Positions 28,371 through 37,590 are shown, numbered from the stretch's first letter. The stretch: 64,000 nt of DNA from Duganella sp. BJB476 (GCF_003416895.1 NZ_QVIO01000001.1:124001-188000), one strand, 5' to 3'. Numbers and translations: made by a program. Notes: generated from the letters alone by a model not told the origin.

Positions 28371-28446
28371 TCCCTGATAGCTCAGTTGGTAGAGCGACGG
28401 ACTGTTAATCCGCAGGTCCCTGGTTCGAGTCCAGGTCGGGGAGCCA
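28371..28446 (+). tRNA. tRNA-Asn (anticodon GTT), copy 4
   Basis: Identical to copies at 15250, 16936 and 21558 over 76 bases including CCA. Its upstream GGCCTCTTTTCCCTG region is close to that of copy 2. Confidence 0.97.
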
Positions 28447-28455
28447 AAATTATCG

Positions 28456-28482
28456 AAGGGCTACGCTTAGGCGTAGCCCTTT
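28456..28482 (+). terminator. Terminator after tRNA-Asn copy 4
   Basis: AAGGGCTACGC pairs with GCGTAGCCCTT around a TTAG loop. The T tract is short (TTTG). Confidence 0.75.
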
Positions 28483-28600
28483 GTCATTTCTGAGTCACGG
28501 AATAGCGTAAAGTAGATGAGGGACTTCAAGCAGTATTCCGGTTATGCTGGATCGGCGCCAACAAGCAGCGCGCTTTTTCGGACTAGTTCAGGGAGTGGGA

Positions 28601-29326
28601 ATGAAGGGTATCTCTTTGCTTGCCTTGGTGTTGTTGGGGGCCTGCGCCACGGTGGCCTGCGCGGCAGGTCCCGCCTTGGAACTGCACATTGTGCATCGCC
28701 CGCCGTATCTGGTGGTCGGGCCGAACGTGCAGGTCAGCGGCTTGTCGGTCGAGCCAGTTACGGCGGCGTTTGAAAAAGCCCATATCGCCGTCGTCTGGAG
28801 GGAAATGCCCGCCTTGCGCCAGCTGGCGCTCTTGCGTAAAAATAGCGGCAAGTTTTGTTCGGTCGGCTGGTACAAGACACCGGAGCGCGAAAAATTTGCC
28901 AAGTATTCCAATCCGGTGTCACAGGACGGCCCTTGGGTGGCCGTGGTCTCCTCCAGATTTCCACACGCTGCAGCGACCGTCGACGACATCCTGTCCGACG
29001 CCAACATGACGGTGCTGGTGAAAGAGGGCTTCGTCTACGGCAGCTACCTCGACAACAAGTTCAGCACCATGAAGGCGGCGCGCATGACCACGGCGGGCGA
29101 GATGCCGCAGCTGTTCAATATGATCGCCGCCGGGCGCGCCGACGTGATTTTCGCGCCGAAGGAAGAGGCGGAATATTATCTGGCGCATGGCGTCATGCAT
29201 GCGGGGCAGATGCGCATCATCACCTTCAAGGAAATGCCCCAGGGTTATTACCGCCATCTGATGTGCTCCCTGCAAGTGGACGACAGCGATATCGCCAGGT
29301 TCAACGCGGCGCTCATTGTAAAATAG
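28601..29326 (+). CDS. Periplasmic solute-binding-domain protein (possible lipoprotein)
   Basis: This 241-aa protein starts at the ATG just after GGGAGTGGGA; an in-frame start at 28544 would bury the signal peptide and is unlikely. The signal (MKGISLLALVLLGACATVACA) has both a lipobox-like LGAC and a signal-peptidase I site. The fold is type-2 solute-binding (AHIAVVWREMPALRQLALLR; SNPVSQDGPWVAVVSSRF; NMIAAGRADVIFAPKEEAEYYL). It has no neighbouring transporter. It is the third orphan binding protein in the region with tRNA-Asn copies. Confidence 0.78.
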   Translation: MKGISLLALVLLGACATVACAAGPALELHIVHRPPYLVVGPNVQVSGLSVEPVTAAFEKAHIAVVWREMPALRQLALLRKNSGKFCSVGWYKTPEREKFAKYSNPVSQDGPWVAVVSSRFPHAAATVDDILSDANMTVLVKEGFVYGSYLDNKFSTMKAARMTTAGEMPQLFNMIAAGRADVIFAPKEEAEYYLAHGVMHAGQMRIITFKEMPQGYYRHLMCSLQVDDSDIARFNAALIVK

Positions 29327-29379
29327 TCATCTCTTCCATGCTATATTTTGTGCCTTACCAATTTGATGGAATGGCGCAG

Positions 29380-30567
29380 ATGATGAAGAGATTGCTTGCC
29401 GGGCTGGTGCTGGCGTTGCCGATGACAGCCGGATGGTGTGCGAAGCCTTTGCCGGTGCAAGTCCGCCTGACGCATGTGGCGCCCGATACCTGGCGTGCCG
29501 ACTATCGGTTTTCGCAGCCAGTGACGTCGATGCAGTTCGAGCCGGTGGCCGACTTCCGCAAATCCGCGTGGAAGGTGTTGACGCCAGGCGTAACGCTGAC
29601 CACCGGCGGCGAGCATGACACGCTGGCCGCCGCCGACGGCAAGCCGCTGCGACAGCTCAGCGTGGAAATCTCGACCTTCGATCAACTGATGGAGAAGCAA
29701 TACGTCGCCATGGACCGCTTCTCCGATGGCGGCCGCCTGATCTACCTGGGCTTCCTGCAAGGCGAGGCCAGGCAGGGCAAGGTGGTGCGCAATATCGCGG
29801 CCAACTTCACGCTGGAAGGACTCGGCAAGGAAACCGTGCTGGTGCCCGCCACCCCGGCCGCGCCTTCCAACAGCGCCACGCCCTATGCCTACTTCGGCCC
29901 GCAGTCGCCGGTCACCGCCGGCGAGGCGCAGGTGCTGCTCGACCCCGGCCTGTCCGACTGGGCCAGGGAAACCTTGCTCGACACCACGGCCAGGATGTCC
30001 ACCTACTACCGCGCGGCGTATCGGCAAAAATTGCGGCAACCCTTGTTGCTGCTGGTGGCCGTCAGCGATACCGCCTCGCCGGGCCTGTCGATCAAAGGCG
30101 GCGTGGTCGGCGCGCAGATCGTCTACCGTTTCGGCGGCACGGCCCTGATGACCGCCGAATCGCCCAAGAAGCGGGAGATGGTCGCCAAGGTCGTGGCACA
30201 TGAAATGGCGCATCTGTGGCAGAACAATGCGCGCCGCGGCGGCATCAGCGCGCAGTCGCCGCCGTGGGTGCACGAGGGCGGCGCCGAGGCCATGGCGCTG
30301 GACGGCCTGCTGCGCAGCGGCATCTGGAGCGAAGAGCAGGGCCAGGCGTTCACTGCGGCCACCCTGGACGAGTGCGCGAAGCTGGAGCACAGCTTCGACA
30401 GCTATCGCGGCATCTACGCCTGCGGCTTCGAGCGCTACAGCCAGCTGAAGGTCGACATCGTGCCCCTGTGGCGCGACATGATCAGCGCCGCCGACATCAA
30501 GGGTGAATTCTATAGCGAGGCGATGATCAACTCGCTTGTCGCGCGCGCGGGCAAAGCCGCGCCTTGA
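29380..30567 (+). CDS. Exported HExxH zinc metallopeptidase-like protein
   Basis: This 395-aa protein has a signal peptide (MKRLLAGLVLALPMTAGWCAK). The start at MMKR has GGA 9 bases upstream; starts at 29338 and 29371 are possible. A zinc site is seen in VVAHEMAHLWQNN (near residues 270-282) with a downstream Glu in WVHEGGAEAMAL, the HExxH-E arrangement of gluzincins. The N-terminal 180 residues resemble the beta-sandwich region of M1/M61-type peptidases. Two late Cys (DECAKLE; YACGFE) may form a disulphide. The peptide substrate is unknown and no family was assigned firmly. Confidence 0.78.
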   Translation: MMKRLLAGLVLALPMTAGWCAKPLPVQVRLTHVAPDTWRADYRFSQPVTSMQFEPVADFRKSAWKVLTPGVTLTTGGEHDTLAAADGKPLRQLSVEISTFDQLMEKQYVAMDRFSDGGRLIYLGFLQGEARQGKVVRNIAANFTLEGLGKETVLVPATPAAPSNSATPYAYFGPQSPVTAGEAQVLLDPGLSDWARETLLDTTARMSTYYRAAYRQKLRQPLLLLVAVSDTASPGLSIKGGVVGAQIVYRFGGTALMTAESPKKREMVAKVVAHEMAHLWQNNARRGGISAQSPPWVHEGGAEAMALDGLLRSGIWSEEQGQAFTAATLDECAKLEHSFDSYRGIYACGFERYSQLKVDIVPLWRDMISAADIKGEFYSEAMINSLVARAGKAAP

Positions 30568-30633
30568 TGTGCGTCAAAGGAGGGGCTGGGGCGCTTCTTA
30601 TCATGGTAGTCCAGACATTTGAAGGAGGCTGCC

Positions 30634-31083
30634 ATGGCTAACAGTTTGATGCGTCTTGACCCTTTCCGCGACCTTGCCCGTTTCGATCCCTTCCGCGACA
30701 TGGATGAAATGTTCCGCGACTTTGCGCCGGCAGCGTGGCGCGGCGCCGACGTGGCGCCGCGCATGCGCATGGATGTGAGCGAGACCGACAAGGAGTATCT
30801 GGTCAAAGCCGAAATCCCGGGCGTGCAGAAAGAGGACATCAAGGTGGCCGTCAACGGCAACCAGGTGTCGCTGAGCGCCGAGATCAAGGATGAACAGCAG
30901 GCCGGCGCCAACAAGACCGGCGCCCTGCGCAGCGAGCGCTACTACGGACAGATTCAGCGCAGCTTCACGCTGCCGCAGGACGTGGATGACGAGCAGGCCG
31001 AGGCCCGCTACGAAAACGGCGTGTTGCACCTGACCCTGCCGAAAAAAGTCGGCACCGGCGGCAAGCAGCTGTCCATCCAGTAA
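30634..31083 (+). CDS. Small heat shock protein, Hsp20 family
   Basis: This 149-aa protein has an N-terminal MRLDPFRDLARFDPFRDMDEMF and an alpha-crystallin domain (RMRMDVSETDKEYLVKAEIPGV; VSLSAEIK; RSERYYGQIQRSFTLP; YENGVLHLTLPKK). It is an ATP-independent holdase that forms oligomers and keeps unfolding proteins soluble in the cytoplasm. Start is the ATG behind GAAGGAGGCTGCC, a strong ribosome site. It is a single gene following the peptidase; I saw no clear sigma-32 promoter. Confidence 0.95.
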   Translation: MANSLMRLDPFRDLARFDPFRDMDEMFRDFAPAAWRGADVAPRMRMDVSETDKEYLVKAEIPGVQKEDIKVAVNGNQVSLSAEIKDEQQAGANKTGALRSERYYGQIQRSFTLPQDVDDEQAEARYENGVLHLTLPKKVGTGGKQLSIQ

Positions 31084-31860
31084 TCAGCGCGAGGGGGCGT
31101 TGCAGGCCGGGTCGGCATCCCAGCGGCCGGAGCAGATGCGCGAGCGGCACAGCATGCCTTCGATCAGTCCTAGCTGCTTGCATCGCGCCAGCAGTTGCGC
31201 CGTGCTGTCGCCTTCCTGGCGCTCGACCACGTCGCGATTGCGCTCCGGCAGTACGGCAGTCGGCTTGTTCGAGTGCGCGACCAAAGCGGTGAGCAGGGCG
31301 ACATCGGTATCGCCGGCAGCCGCTGCCGATGCCGCGACGGCGGGACGCGCCACCGGCAGGTGTGCAGCGGGCGCAGCGGCGGTGCTTGCCTGCCTGTGTG
31401 TTGTGCCGGCCGCGCGTGGCGCGTCGGACCTTGCCAGCGTGTGCGTGGCCGGCGCTGCTGCGGATTGCGGGTGAGACGCAGGCACCGGTGTTGGTGATGG
31501 CCGGGCTATCGACTCATTCACAATAGCCGCCGCCTGGTCGGCCGGTGGGTTTGCCGCAGCAGCTTGCGGCTCCACCGCTTCAATTGGCCGCCGCTCGAAA
31601 TGCGTGCGTACGCTGCTGCGACTGCGCGCGAATGAGCCAGGGGTGAGTGTGTCATCGTGCACCAACCAGGCGACCGTGCAAATAGTCACCACCAGCAGGC
31701 CCAGGCCGACGGTCCAGCCGTCGACGGTCCAGCCGCCGGTGCGTGACGGCTTGGCCGCTGTCTTCGGGCCGTGTTCCAGATGCGCCAGGATGCGCTTGCC
31801 GCCATCCGCCGCTGCGCGGTTGGAACTCATCAGGTCGGGTTTTTGCTTCGAAGTATCCAC
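31084..31860 (-). CDS. Hypothetical single-pass membrane protein, Pro/Ala-rich (GTG start)
   Basis: This 258-aa protein uses a GTG start, chosen because a perfect GGAGG lies 7 bases before it; the frame runs further upstream without such a site. One membrane helix (VGLGLLVVTICTVAWLV) sits near residues 50-67, so the C-terminal part is periplasmic if the helix is N-in. A long Ala/Pro-rich linker follows, then a compact tail with four Cys (ARCKQLGLIEGMLCRSRICSGR; ADPACN). No known domain is recognised. It is divergent from the M15 peptidase next to the T6SS genes, so a role in T6SS or cell wall is possible but unproven. Confidence 0.6.
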   Translation of the reverse strand: MDTSKQKPDLMSSNRAAADGGKRILAHLEHGPKTAAKPSRTGGWTVDGWTVGLGLLVVTICTVAWLVHDDTLTPGSFARSRSSVRTHFERRPIEAVEPQAAAANPPADQAAAIVNESIARPSPTPVPASHPQSAAAPATHTLARSDAPRAAGTTHRQASTAAAPAAHLPVARPAVAASAAAAGDTDVALLTALVAHSNKPTAVLPERNRDVVERQEGDSTAQLLARCKQLGLIEGMLCRSRICSGRWDADPACNAPSR

Positions 31861-31978
31861 GGTATTTCCTCCGAATTTGATCTGGTCTTTCACGCCGCTT
31901 GCTGGAGCGCCTACGATGAAACGTTCTCGCACCTCAGTGTCCGATCTGCGGCGCGACCTTGCTTTGACGGAGCGCACC

Positions 31979-32818
31979 ATGTTTCTCTTTTCAGTCTTGC
32001 TGTTTTTCATCTTCGCTTGCGTGGGCGCATGGCTGGCGCTGTTTCCTGCGGGGCGCGACGTGGTGGCGCAGTCGATGTCGGCGATCGGCCGGCGCATCGA
32101 ACAGGGACTGCGCGGCGGCTACCGGCAGGGCACGCAGCAGGCGGCGCAGGCGGGACGCAGCGCCGGCGGCGGTGTGCTGCGCGCGTTGAAATTTTTACAG
32201 CGCCGCTATCTATTAGTGCTGTCGGCCACGGTGCTGCTGACCGTGCCGCCGATGCTGGCGCTGGTGCTCAGCGGCCGCAGCATGCTGGGCGGCTACGACA
32301 GCGACAGCCACGCCATCAACGACCAGGTCGCGGATCTGCTGAAGGGCGAGCAGTTGGCGGCGCCTGCGCCGTTGCCGCCGCTGGCCTTCACGACGGCGGA
32401 GGTGGCGCTGGTGCGGCCGCTACTCGACGGCGCCAACCGCAACTGGCGGCAGCTCGATCCCGACTTCGCCCAGCGCCTGTTGCTGGTGTTCAGGATCATG
32501 AAAGAGAACCACGGCTACGACATGGCGATCCTGGAGGGCTACCGCACCCCGGAGCGGCAGAACGCGCTGGCCGCCGCAGGTCCCAGCGTGACCAACGCCA
32601 AGGCCTTCCAGAGTTATCACCAGTTCGGCCTGGCGGCCGACTGCGCCTTCCTGCGCGATGGCAAATTGCTGATCTCCGAAAAAGATCCGTGGGCGATGCG
32701 CGGCTACCGCCTGTACGGCGAGGCGGCCGAGGCGGTCGGCCTGCGCTGGGGCGGGCGCTGGACCATGATGGACTTCGGCCACACGGAGTTGCGGGTGGCG
32801 GGCACCGTGCGGAAATAG
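31979..32818 (+). CDS. M15-family peptidase, TagX-like, next to T6SS
   Basis: This 279-aa protein has two N-terminal membrane segments (MFLFSVLLFFIFACVGAWLALF; YLLVLSATVLLTVPPMLAL) and a C-terminal M15 zinc-peptidase domain with YRTPERQN, SYHQFGLAADC (His and Asp ligands) and DFGHTEL (third His). Such enzymes cleave peptidoglycan stem peptides. Genes of this type sit beside tssM in several T6SS loci, and TagX of Acinetobacter opens the cell wall for T6SS assembly. An alternative ATG at 31916 with its own GGAG adds 21 residues. It lies 111 bases before tssM. Confidence 0.82.
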   Translation: MFLFSVLLFFIFACVGAWLALFPAGRDVVAQSMSAIGRRIEQGLRGGYRQGTQQAAQAGRSAGGGVLRALKFLQRRYLLVLSATVLLTVPPMLALVLSGRSMLGGYDSDSHAINDQVADLLKGEQLAAPAPLPPLAFTTAEVALVRPLLDGANRNWRQLDPDFAQRLLLVFRIMKENHGYDMAILEGYRTPERQNALAAAGPSVTNAKAFQSYHQFGLAADCAFLRDGKLLISEKDPWAMRGYRLYGEAAEAVGLRWGGRWTMMDFGHTELRVAGTVRK

Positions 32819-32929
32819 CCCGGCATGCGGTGATAGTTGCGCAGTCTCAAGAAATCCCAGCATTATTGGTGGCAACATTTATTGGTCCGCTTGCTGCTCA
32901 GGCGCCGTCGTTCAAGCCGGCCTAGACCC

Positions 32930-35900
32930 ATGATGCGAAGAATCTGGTACTTCCTTACCGATACCCGCCACCTGACCATCATCGGCCTGACTGCGATGGC
33001 GGCCCTGTTCTACCTCGGCGCGCAAGTGCTGGAGCTGGCCCTGATCTGGGCGCTGGCGGCCACCGCGCTGATGCTGCTGCTGGCCGGCGCGGTCTGGCTG
33101 TGGCGGCGCCGGCGCGCCCGTCGCGAATCCGAACAGCTGGGCGCGGCCATCGGCGCCCAGGCCGCTGCCGAGGCGCCGCCGCAGGACCAGTCCGGCGCCG
33201 AGGTCAAGCTTATCCGCGACGACATGCTGAAGGCGATCGACACCATCCGTGGATCGAAGATGGGCATCGTGTCCGGCACGCGCGCCTTGTACGAGCTGCC
33301 GTGGTACATGATCATCGGCAATCCGGCGGCCGGCAAGAGCACGGCCATCACCAACTCCGGCTTGCAGTTCCCCTTCGCCGACGGCAAGATCGTGCAGGGC
33401 GTGGGCGGCACGCGCAACTGCGACTGGTTCTTCACCACCGACGGCATCCTGCTCGACACGGCGGGCCGCTACTCGGTGCAGGACGAGCATCGCGCCGAAT
33501 GGTTCGGCTTCCTGGACCTGCTGAAGAAGTACCGTCGCCGCGCGCCCATCAACGGCATCCTGATCGCGGTCAGCATCGCCGAGTTGCGCGGCGACGATCC
33601 CGAGGTCGGCATCAAGCTGGCGCGCAGCCTGCGCAAGCGGGTGCAGGATCTGATCGAGCGGCTGGAGGTGTTCGCGCCGGTGTACGTGGTGTTCACCAAA
33701 GCCGACCTGATCGCCGGCTTCGGCGAGTTCTTCGCGCGCGCCGAACGCGGCGAGCGCGAAGGCGTGTGGGGCGCGACCATGCCCTACAAGCGCAACAGCG
33801 GCAGCCAGCAGATGATGACTTTCTTCGACCACAGCTTCGATGAGCTGTGCGCCGGCCTGAAGGAACTCAGCCTGGCCAATATGAGTCAGCAGCGGCGCGA
33901 CCGCATGGAGCCCGGCGTGTTCACCTTTCCGCTGGAGTTCGCGACGATACGCGCGCCGCTGCGCAGCTTCCTCGTCACCCTGTTCGAGGAAAACCCGTTC
34001 CAGTTCAAGCCCGTGTTTCGCGGCTATTACTTCACCAGCGCCTTGCAGGAGGGCGTGGCGGTCAGCGAACAGTCGCAGCGGCTGGCCAGGCGCTTCGAGC
34101 TGTCGCTGCCGGACGCGCCGCCGGTCGCCGCCAGCGGGCAGTCGGGCTTCTTCCTGCTGAACTTATTCCGCAACGTGATCTTCGCCGACAAGGACCTGGT
34201 GTCGCAGTACGCCAGCAAGCATAAGGTCAAGCTGACTTACGCGGCGTTCTTCGCGGCGGCGGTTTTGCTGGGCGTGTCGCTGGGCGGCTGGAGCTGGTCG
34301 TATCTGGGCAACCGGCAGCTGGTCAGCAATGTCCAGGCGGACCTGGACAAGGTGATCAAGCTGCAAGCCAATCGGTTGGATCTGCAATCGCGGCTGGAGG
34401 CGCTGGAGATTCTGCAGGATCGCATCGAGCAGCTGGACAAGTACCGTGAAGACCGGCCATGGTCGCTGCGTATGGGCCTGTATCAGGGCGAGCTGCTGGA
34501 GCGTAAGCTGCGCGAGGAATACTTCGCCGGCGTGCGCGAGGTGATGCTCAAGCCGGTCGTCGCCAACCTGGAGACGCTGCTGTCGGAGATGAACGCCCAT
34601 GCCGACCAGTTGCAGGCGCCTGGCGCAGCTGCGCCGGCCACACCGGCCGCCGCGCCGGGACGCCAGTTCCAGGAAGCCTCCGCCGTCAACGTCGAAGATG
34701 CCTACAACGCCTTGAAGAGCTATCTGATGCTGGCCGATACCGCGCGCGCCGAACCCGGTCACCTGAACGACCAGTTGACCCGCTACTGGCGCGGCTGGCT
34801 GGAAAACAACCGTGGCGCCATGCCGCGCGAGCAGATGATACACAGTGCCGAACGGCTGATGTCTTTCTACTTGGCGCAGATCGCCGATCCATCCTGGCCG
34901 CGCATCGAGCAGAAGCTGGCGCTGGTCGACCAGGCGCGCGAGAACCTGCGTCGCGTGGTGCGCGGCATGCCGGCCAGGGAGCGTGTCTACGCCGACGTCC
35001 GCGCCCGCGCCAACACGCGCTTCCCGGCGATGACGGTGGCGCGCATGGTGGGCGAGCAGGATCAGGCGCTGGTCACGGGAAGCTATGCCATCGCCGGCGC
35101 CTACACCCGCGAGGCATGGGAAAAATATGTGCAGGATGCCTTCCGCGAAGCCGCCACGCACGAACTGCAAAGCGTGGACTGGGTCCTGAAAACCGCCGCC
35201 CGCGACGACCTGACACTGGAAGGCAGTCCCGAACAAATCCAGAAGGGGCTGACCGATTTGTACAAGGCCGACTACGCGCGCGAATGGCAGAAGTTCGTCC
35301 AGGGTGTCACCATCGCCAACCTGAATGGCTTCGATGCGGCGGTCACCGCGATGAACCGCCTTGGCGATCCGCAGTCCTCGCCGATCGCCAAGCTGCTGAC
35401 CACCATCCATCAGCAAACGTCCTGGGACAATCCGGCCATCATGAGCGCCGAGTTGAAGGAAGCGCAGACCGGTTTCGTCAACTGGGTCAAGAACAGCGTG
35501 CTGCGGCGCGGGCGTTCGCAAGTGAACGTCAACGTGCAGCTGGAGCAAACCCGCAGCGACAAGCCGATGGGACCTATCGGCCGCGAGTTCGCCGGCGTCG
35601 GCAAGCTGGTGGCGGCCAAGGACAAGGATGCGTCGCTGATGCGCTCCTACATGGAGGCGCTCTCCAAACTGCGCAGCCGCCTGAACCAGCTGAAGAACCA
35701 GGGCGATCCCGGCCCCGGCGCGCGCCAGTTCATGCAGCAGACCTTGGAGGGCAGCGGCTCCGAACTGGCCGACGCGCTGCGCTACGTCGACGAGCAGATG
35801 CTGACCGGGATGAGCGACTCGCAGAAGCAGTCCATCCGTCCCATCCTGGTGCGACCGTTGATGCAGACCTTCGCCGTGCTGGTCGGCCCTGCCGAGGCGG

Positions 35901-36625
35901 AGATCAACAGGACCTGGGTGGCGCAGGTCTACGAACCGTTCCAGCAATCGCTGGCCAACAAGTATCCGTTCTCGCCGAACGCCCGCATCGAAGCCGGCAG
36001 CGCCGAAATCGCCCAGTTCTTCGGGCCGGACGGCTTGATCGCCAAGTTCGCCACCGGCGCCATGGGGCCGCTGGTGCTGCGGCGCGGCGACGTGCTGGCG
36101 CCGCGCACCTGGGCCGACATGGGCATCACGCTGTCGCCGCAAACCGTGGCGCGCTTCCCCGGCTGGATCGCACCGATAGGCGCGGGCGGCGTCGCTTCGT
36201 CGTCGGCCGCCGCGCAGACCATCTTCCAGATCCAGCCGATGCCGGCGCCCGGCACGCTGGAATACACGGTCGATATCGACGGCCAGCAACTGCGTTACCG
36301 TAACACGCCGGCGCAGTGGGCCAACATGGTTCATCCCAGTCCGCAGGGAGTGCCCGGCGCGCGCATCACGGCGGTGGCCTTCGATGGCCGCAGCGTGGAG
36401 GTGTTCAACGAGCCTGGCCAGTTCGGCCTGAAGCGCTTGATCGACGCGGCGGCCAAGCAGAAGCGCGACGGCGGCGTGTTCGAACTGCGCTGGACCAGCG
36501 GCGCGATCACGGTGGCGATGGGACTGAAAATCATCAGCAGCCCTGACAGCAGCGGCGCGGCGCCACAGGACCAGGGCTTCCGCGGCATGAAGCTGCCGGA
36601 AACGATAGTCGGAGCCGCGCCATGA
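32930..36625 (+). CDS. tssM: T6SS membrane-complex protein TssM (IcmF family)
   Basis: TssM is the large inner-membrane channel subunit of the T6SS trans-envelope complex (TssJLM). The 1231-aa product has two N-terminal membrane helices, a cytoplasmic NTPase domain with Walker A GNPAAGKSTA (Lys near 136) and VGGTRNCDWFFTTDGILLDT. A third membrane helix lies near residue 430 (LTYAAFFAAAVLLGVSLGGW) and a large periplasmic region runs to the end. The Walker A is intact, so NTP binding is possible. The start at MMRRIWYFL was chosen over an upstream in-frame start lacking a ribosome site. Its stop overlaps the tagF start (ATGA). Confidence 0.97.
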   Translation: MMRRIWYFLTDTRHLTIIGLTAMAALFYLGAQVLELALIWALAATALMLLLAGAVWLWRRRRARRESEQLGAAIGAQAAAEAPPQDQSGAEVKLIRDDMLKAIDTIRGSKMGIVSGTRALYELPWYMIIGNPAAGKSTAITNSGLQFPFADGKIVQGVGGTRNCDWFFTTDGILLDTAGRYSVQDEHRAEWFGFLDLLKKYRRRAPINGILIAVSIAELRGDDPEVGIKLARSLRKRVQDLIERLEVFAPVYVVFTKADLIAGFGEFFARAERGEREGVWGATMPYKRNSGSQQMMTFFDHSFDELCAGLKELSLANMSQQRRDRMEPGVFTFPLEFATIRAPLRSFLVTLFEENPFQFKPVFRGYYFTSALQEGVAVSEQSQRLARRFELSLPDAPPVAASGQSGFFLLNLFRNVIFADKDLVSQYASKHKVKLTYAAFFAAAVLLGVSLGGWSWSYLGNRQLVSNVQADLDKVIKLQANRLDLQSRLEALEILQDRIEQLDKYREDRPWSLRMGLYQGELLERKLREEYFAGVREVMLKPVVANLETLLSEMNAHADQLQAPGAAAPATPAAAPGRQFQEASAVNVEDAYNALKSYLMLADTARAEPGHLNDQLTRYWRGWLENNRGAMPREQMIHSAERLMSFYLAQIADPSWPRIEQKLALVDQARENLRRVVRGMPARERVYADVRARANTRFPAMTVARMVGEQDQALVTGSYAIAGAYTREAWEKYVQDAFREAATHELQSVDWVLKTAARDDLTLEGSPEQIQKGLTDLYKADYAREWQKFVQGVTIANLNGFDAAVTAMNRLGDPQSSPIAKLLTTIHQQTSWDNPAIMSAELKEAQTGFVNWVKNSVLRRGRSQVNVNVQLEQTRSDKPMGPIGREFAGVGKLVAAKDKDASLMRSYMEALSKLRSRLNQLKNQGDPGPGARQFMQQTLEGSGSELADALRYVDEQMLTGMSDSQKQSIRPILVRPLMQTFAVLVGPAEAEINRTWVAQVYEPFQQSLANKYPFSPNARIEAGSAEIAQFFGPDGLIAKFATGAMGPLVLRRGDVLAPRTWADMGITLSPQTVARFPGWIAPIGAGGVASSSAAAQTIFQIQPMPAPGTLEYTVDIDGQQLRYRNTPAQWANMVHPSPQGVPGARITAVAFDGRSVEVFNEPGQFGLKRLIDAAAKQKRDGGVFELRWTSGAITVAMGLKIISSPDSSGAAPQDQGFRGMKLPETIVGAAP

Positions 36626-37590
36626 AGCGGCCGGCGCAAGCCGCGCGCATCGGCTACTTCGGCAAACTGCCTGCGCGCGCCGACTTTATCAAGGCCGCCG
36701 ACAGCCTGGCGCTGGCCAATCTGCTGGATGGCTGGCTGGCCGAGGTCATGAATCTGCTCAGCGTCGATCCCCGCTGGAAGCTCAACTACGACGCCATGCA
36801 GCCGCTGGATTTCGCCTTTGTTGGCACGCGCAGCAGGCGCGCCATCGCCGGACATCTGCGGGCCAGCAGCGACCTGTCGCAGCGACGCTATCCCTTCCTC
36901 AGCATGAGCGCCATCGAGATCGACGACCCGCGCAGCTTCGTCGCGCGCAGCCCGCTGGTGCTGGCGCCGTTGTGGGAGCTGCTGGAGCCGTTGGCCGACG
37001 ACGTGTTCGACGCGGCGGAGCCGGAAGCGAGCTTGCAGGTGATGGCCGCCACCACTGTCGATATCGATCCCGCCGCCGCCGACCATCAGCAGCTGTTCAC
37101 CGACTTCCTCGACCGCCACAGCGTCGCCGGCCTGGAGGCGATGCTGGGTAAGGCGTCGGTGCGGCGGATGATATTGGCGATCGGCCTGCTGTTGCAGCCG
37201 GTGCGCCGCTGCGGCGCTGCGCGTCTTGATAAAAGCCTGGTGCTGCCCTTGCCGCCGGCCCCGCGCCAGCGCTACCTGGTGGCGGCGTTCTGGCTCGATC
37301 TGATCGCGCCATTCCTGCAGCAGGCCGACTTCGAATTGAGCCTGTTCTTCGGCGAGCAGCGCGAGCAGTCGGTGCTGGTGGTCGGCTTCGGCGGCGCCGC
37401 GCCGGAGACGCTGCAGGCGGTGATCGATCCGCTGTATGCGGCCGAGCAGCAGATCACCTTCGAGTACGCGGGCTGGGTCGATGAACTCATCGCCGGCGAT
37501 GCCAATGTGCAGAAGCTGTCGGCCTATCTGGACCAGGGCCAGTTGTCGCTGCGCTCGGCCCACGCGCTGTTCCACGAAACCTTTGCCTGA
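36622..37590 (+). CDS. tagF: T6SS-associated protein TagF (ImpM family)
   Basis: This 322-aa protein begins with the ImpM/TagF signature IGYFGKLPARADFIK and RAIAGHLRASSDLSQRRYPF. In Pseudomonas aeruginosa TagF acts as a post-translational repressor of T6SS assembly, linked to the threonine-phosphorylation pathway (PpkA/PppA/Fha); no such kinase or phosphatase is seen here. The protein is longer than the shortest TagF forms, with a C-terminal region of about 150 residues that is less conserved. It overlaps tssM and precedes an OmpA-like gene. Confidence 0.88.
   Translation: MKRPAQAARIGYFGKLPARADFIKAADSLALANLLDGWLAEVMNLLSVDPRWKLNYDAMQPLDFAFVGTRSRRAIAGHLRASSDLSQRRYPFLSMSAIEIDDPRSFVARSPLVLAPLWELLEPLADDVFDAAEPEASLQVMAATTVDIDPAAADHQQLFTDFLDRHSVAGLEAMLGKASVRRMILAIGLLLQPVRRCGAARLDKSLVLPLPPAPRQRYLVAAFWLDLIAPFLQQADFELSLFFGEQREQSVLVVGFGGAAPETLQAVIDPLYAAEQQITFEYAGWVDELIAGDANVQKLSAYLDQGQLSLRSAHALFHETFA

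Noticed and set aside
28855..29379. Long upstream extension of the peptidase frame through the solute-binding gene
   Set aside because: The upstream part is the shadow of the binding protein; the signal peptide and ribosome site support a start near 29380.
34163..36334. 723-residue open frame on the minus strand opposite tssM
   Set aside because: Same kind of antisense shadow in high-GC coding sequence; no motifs, and tssM is certain.
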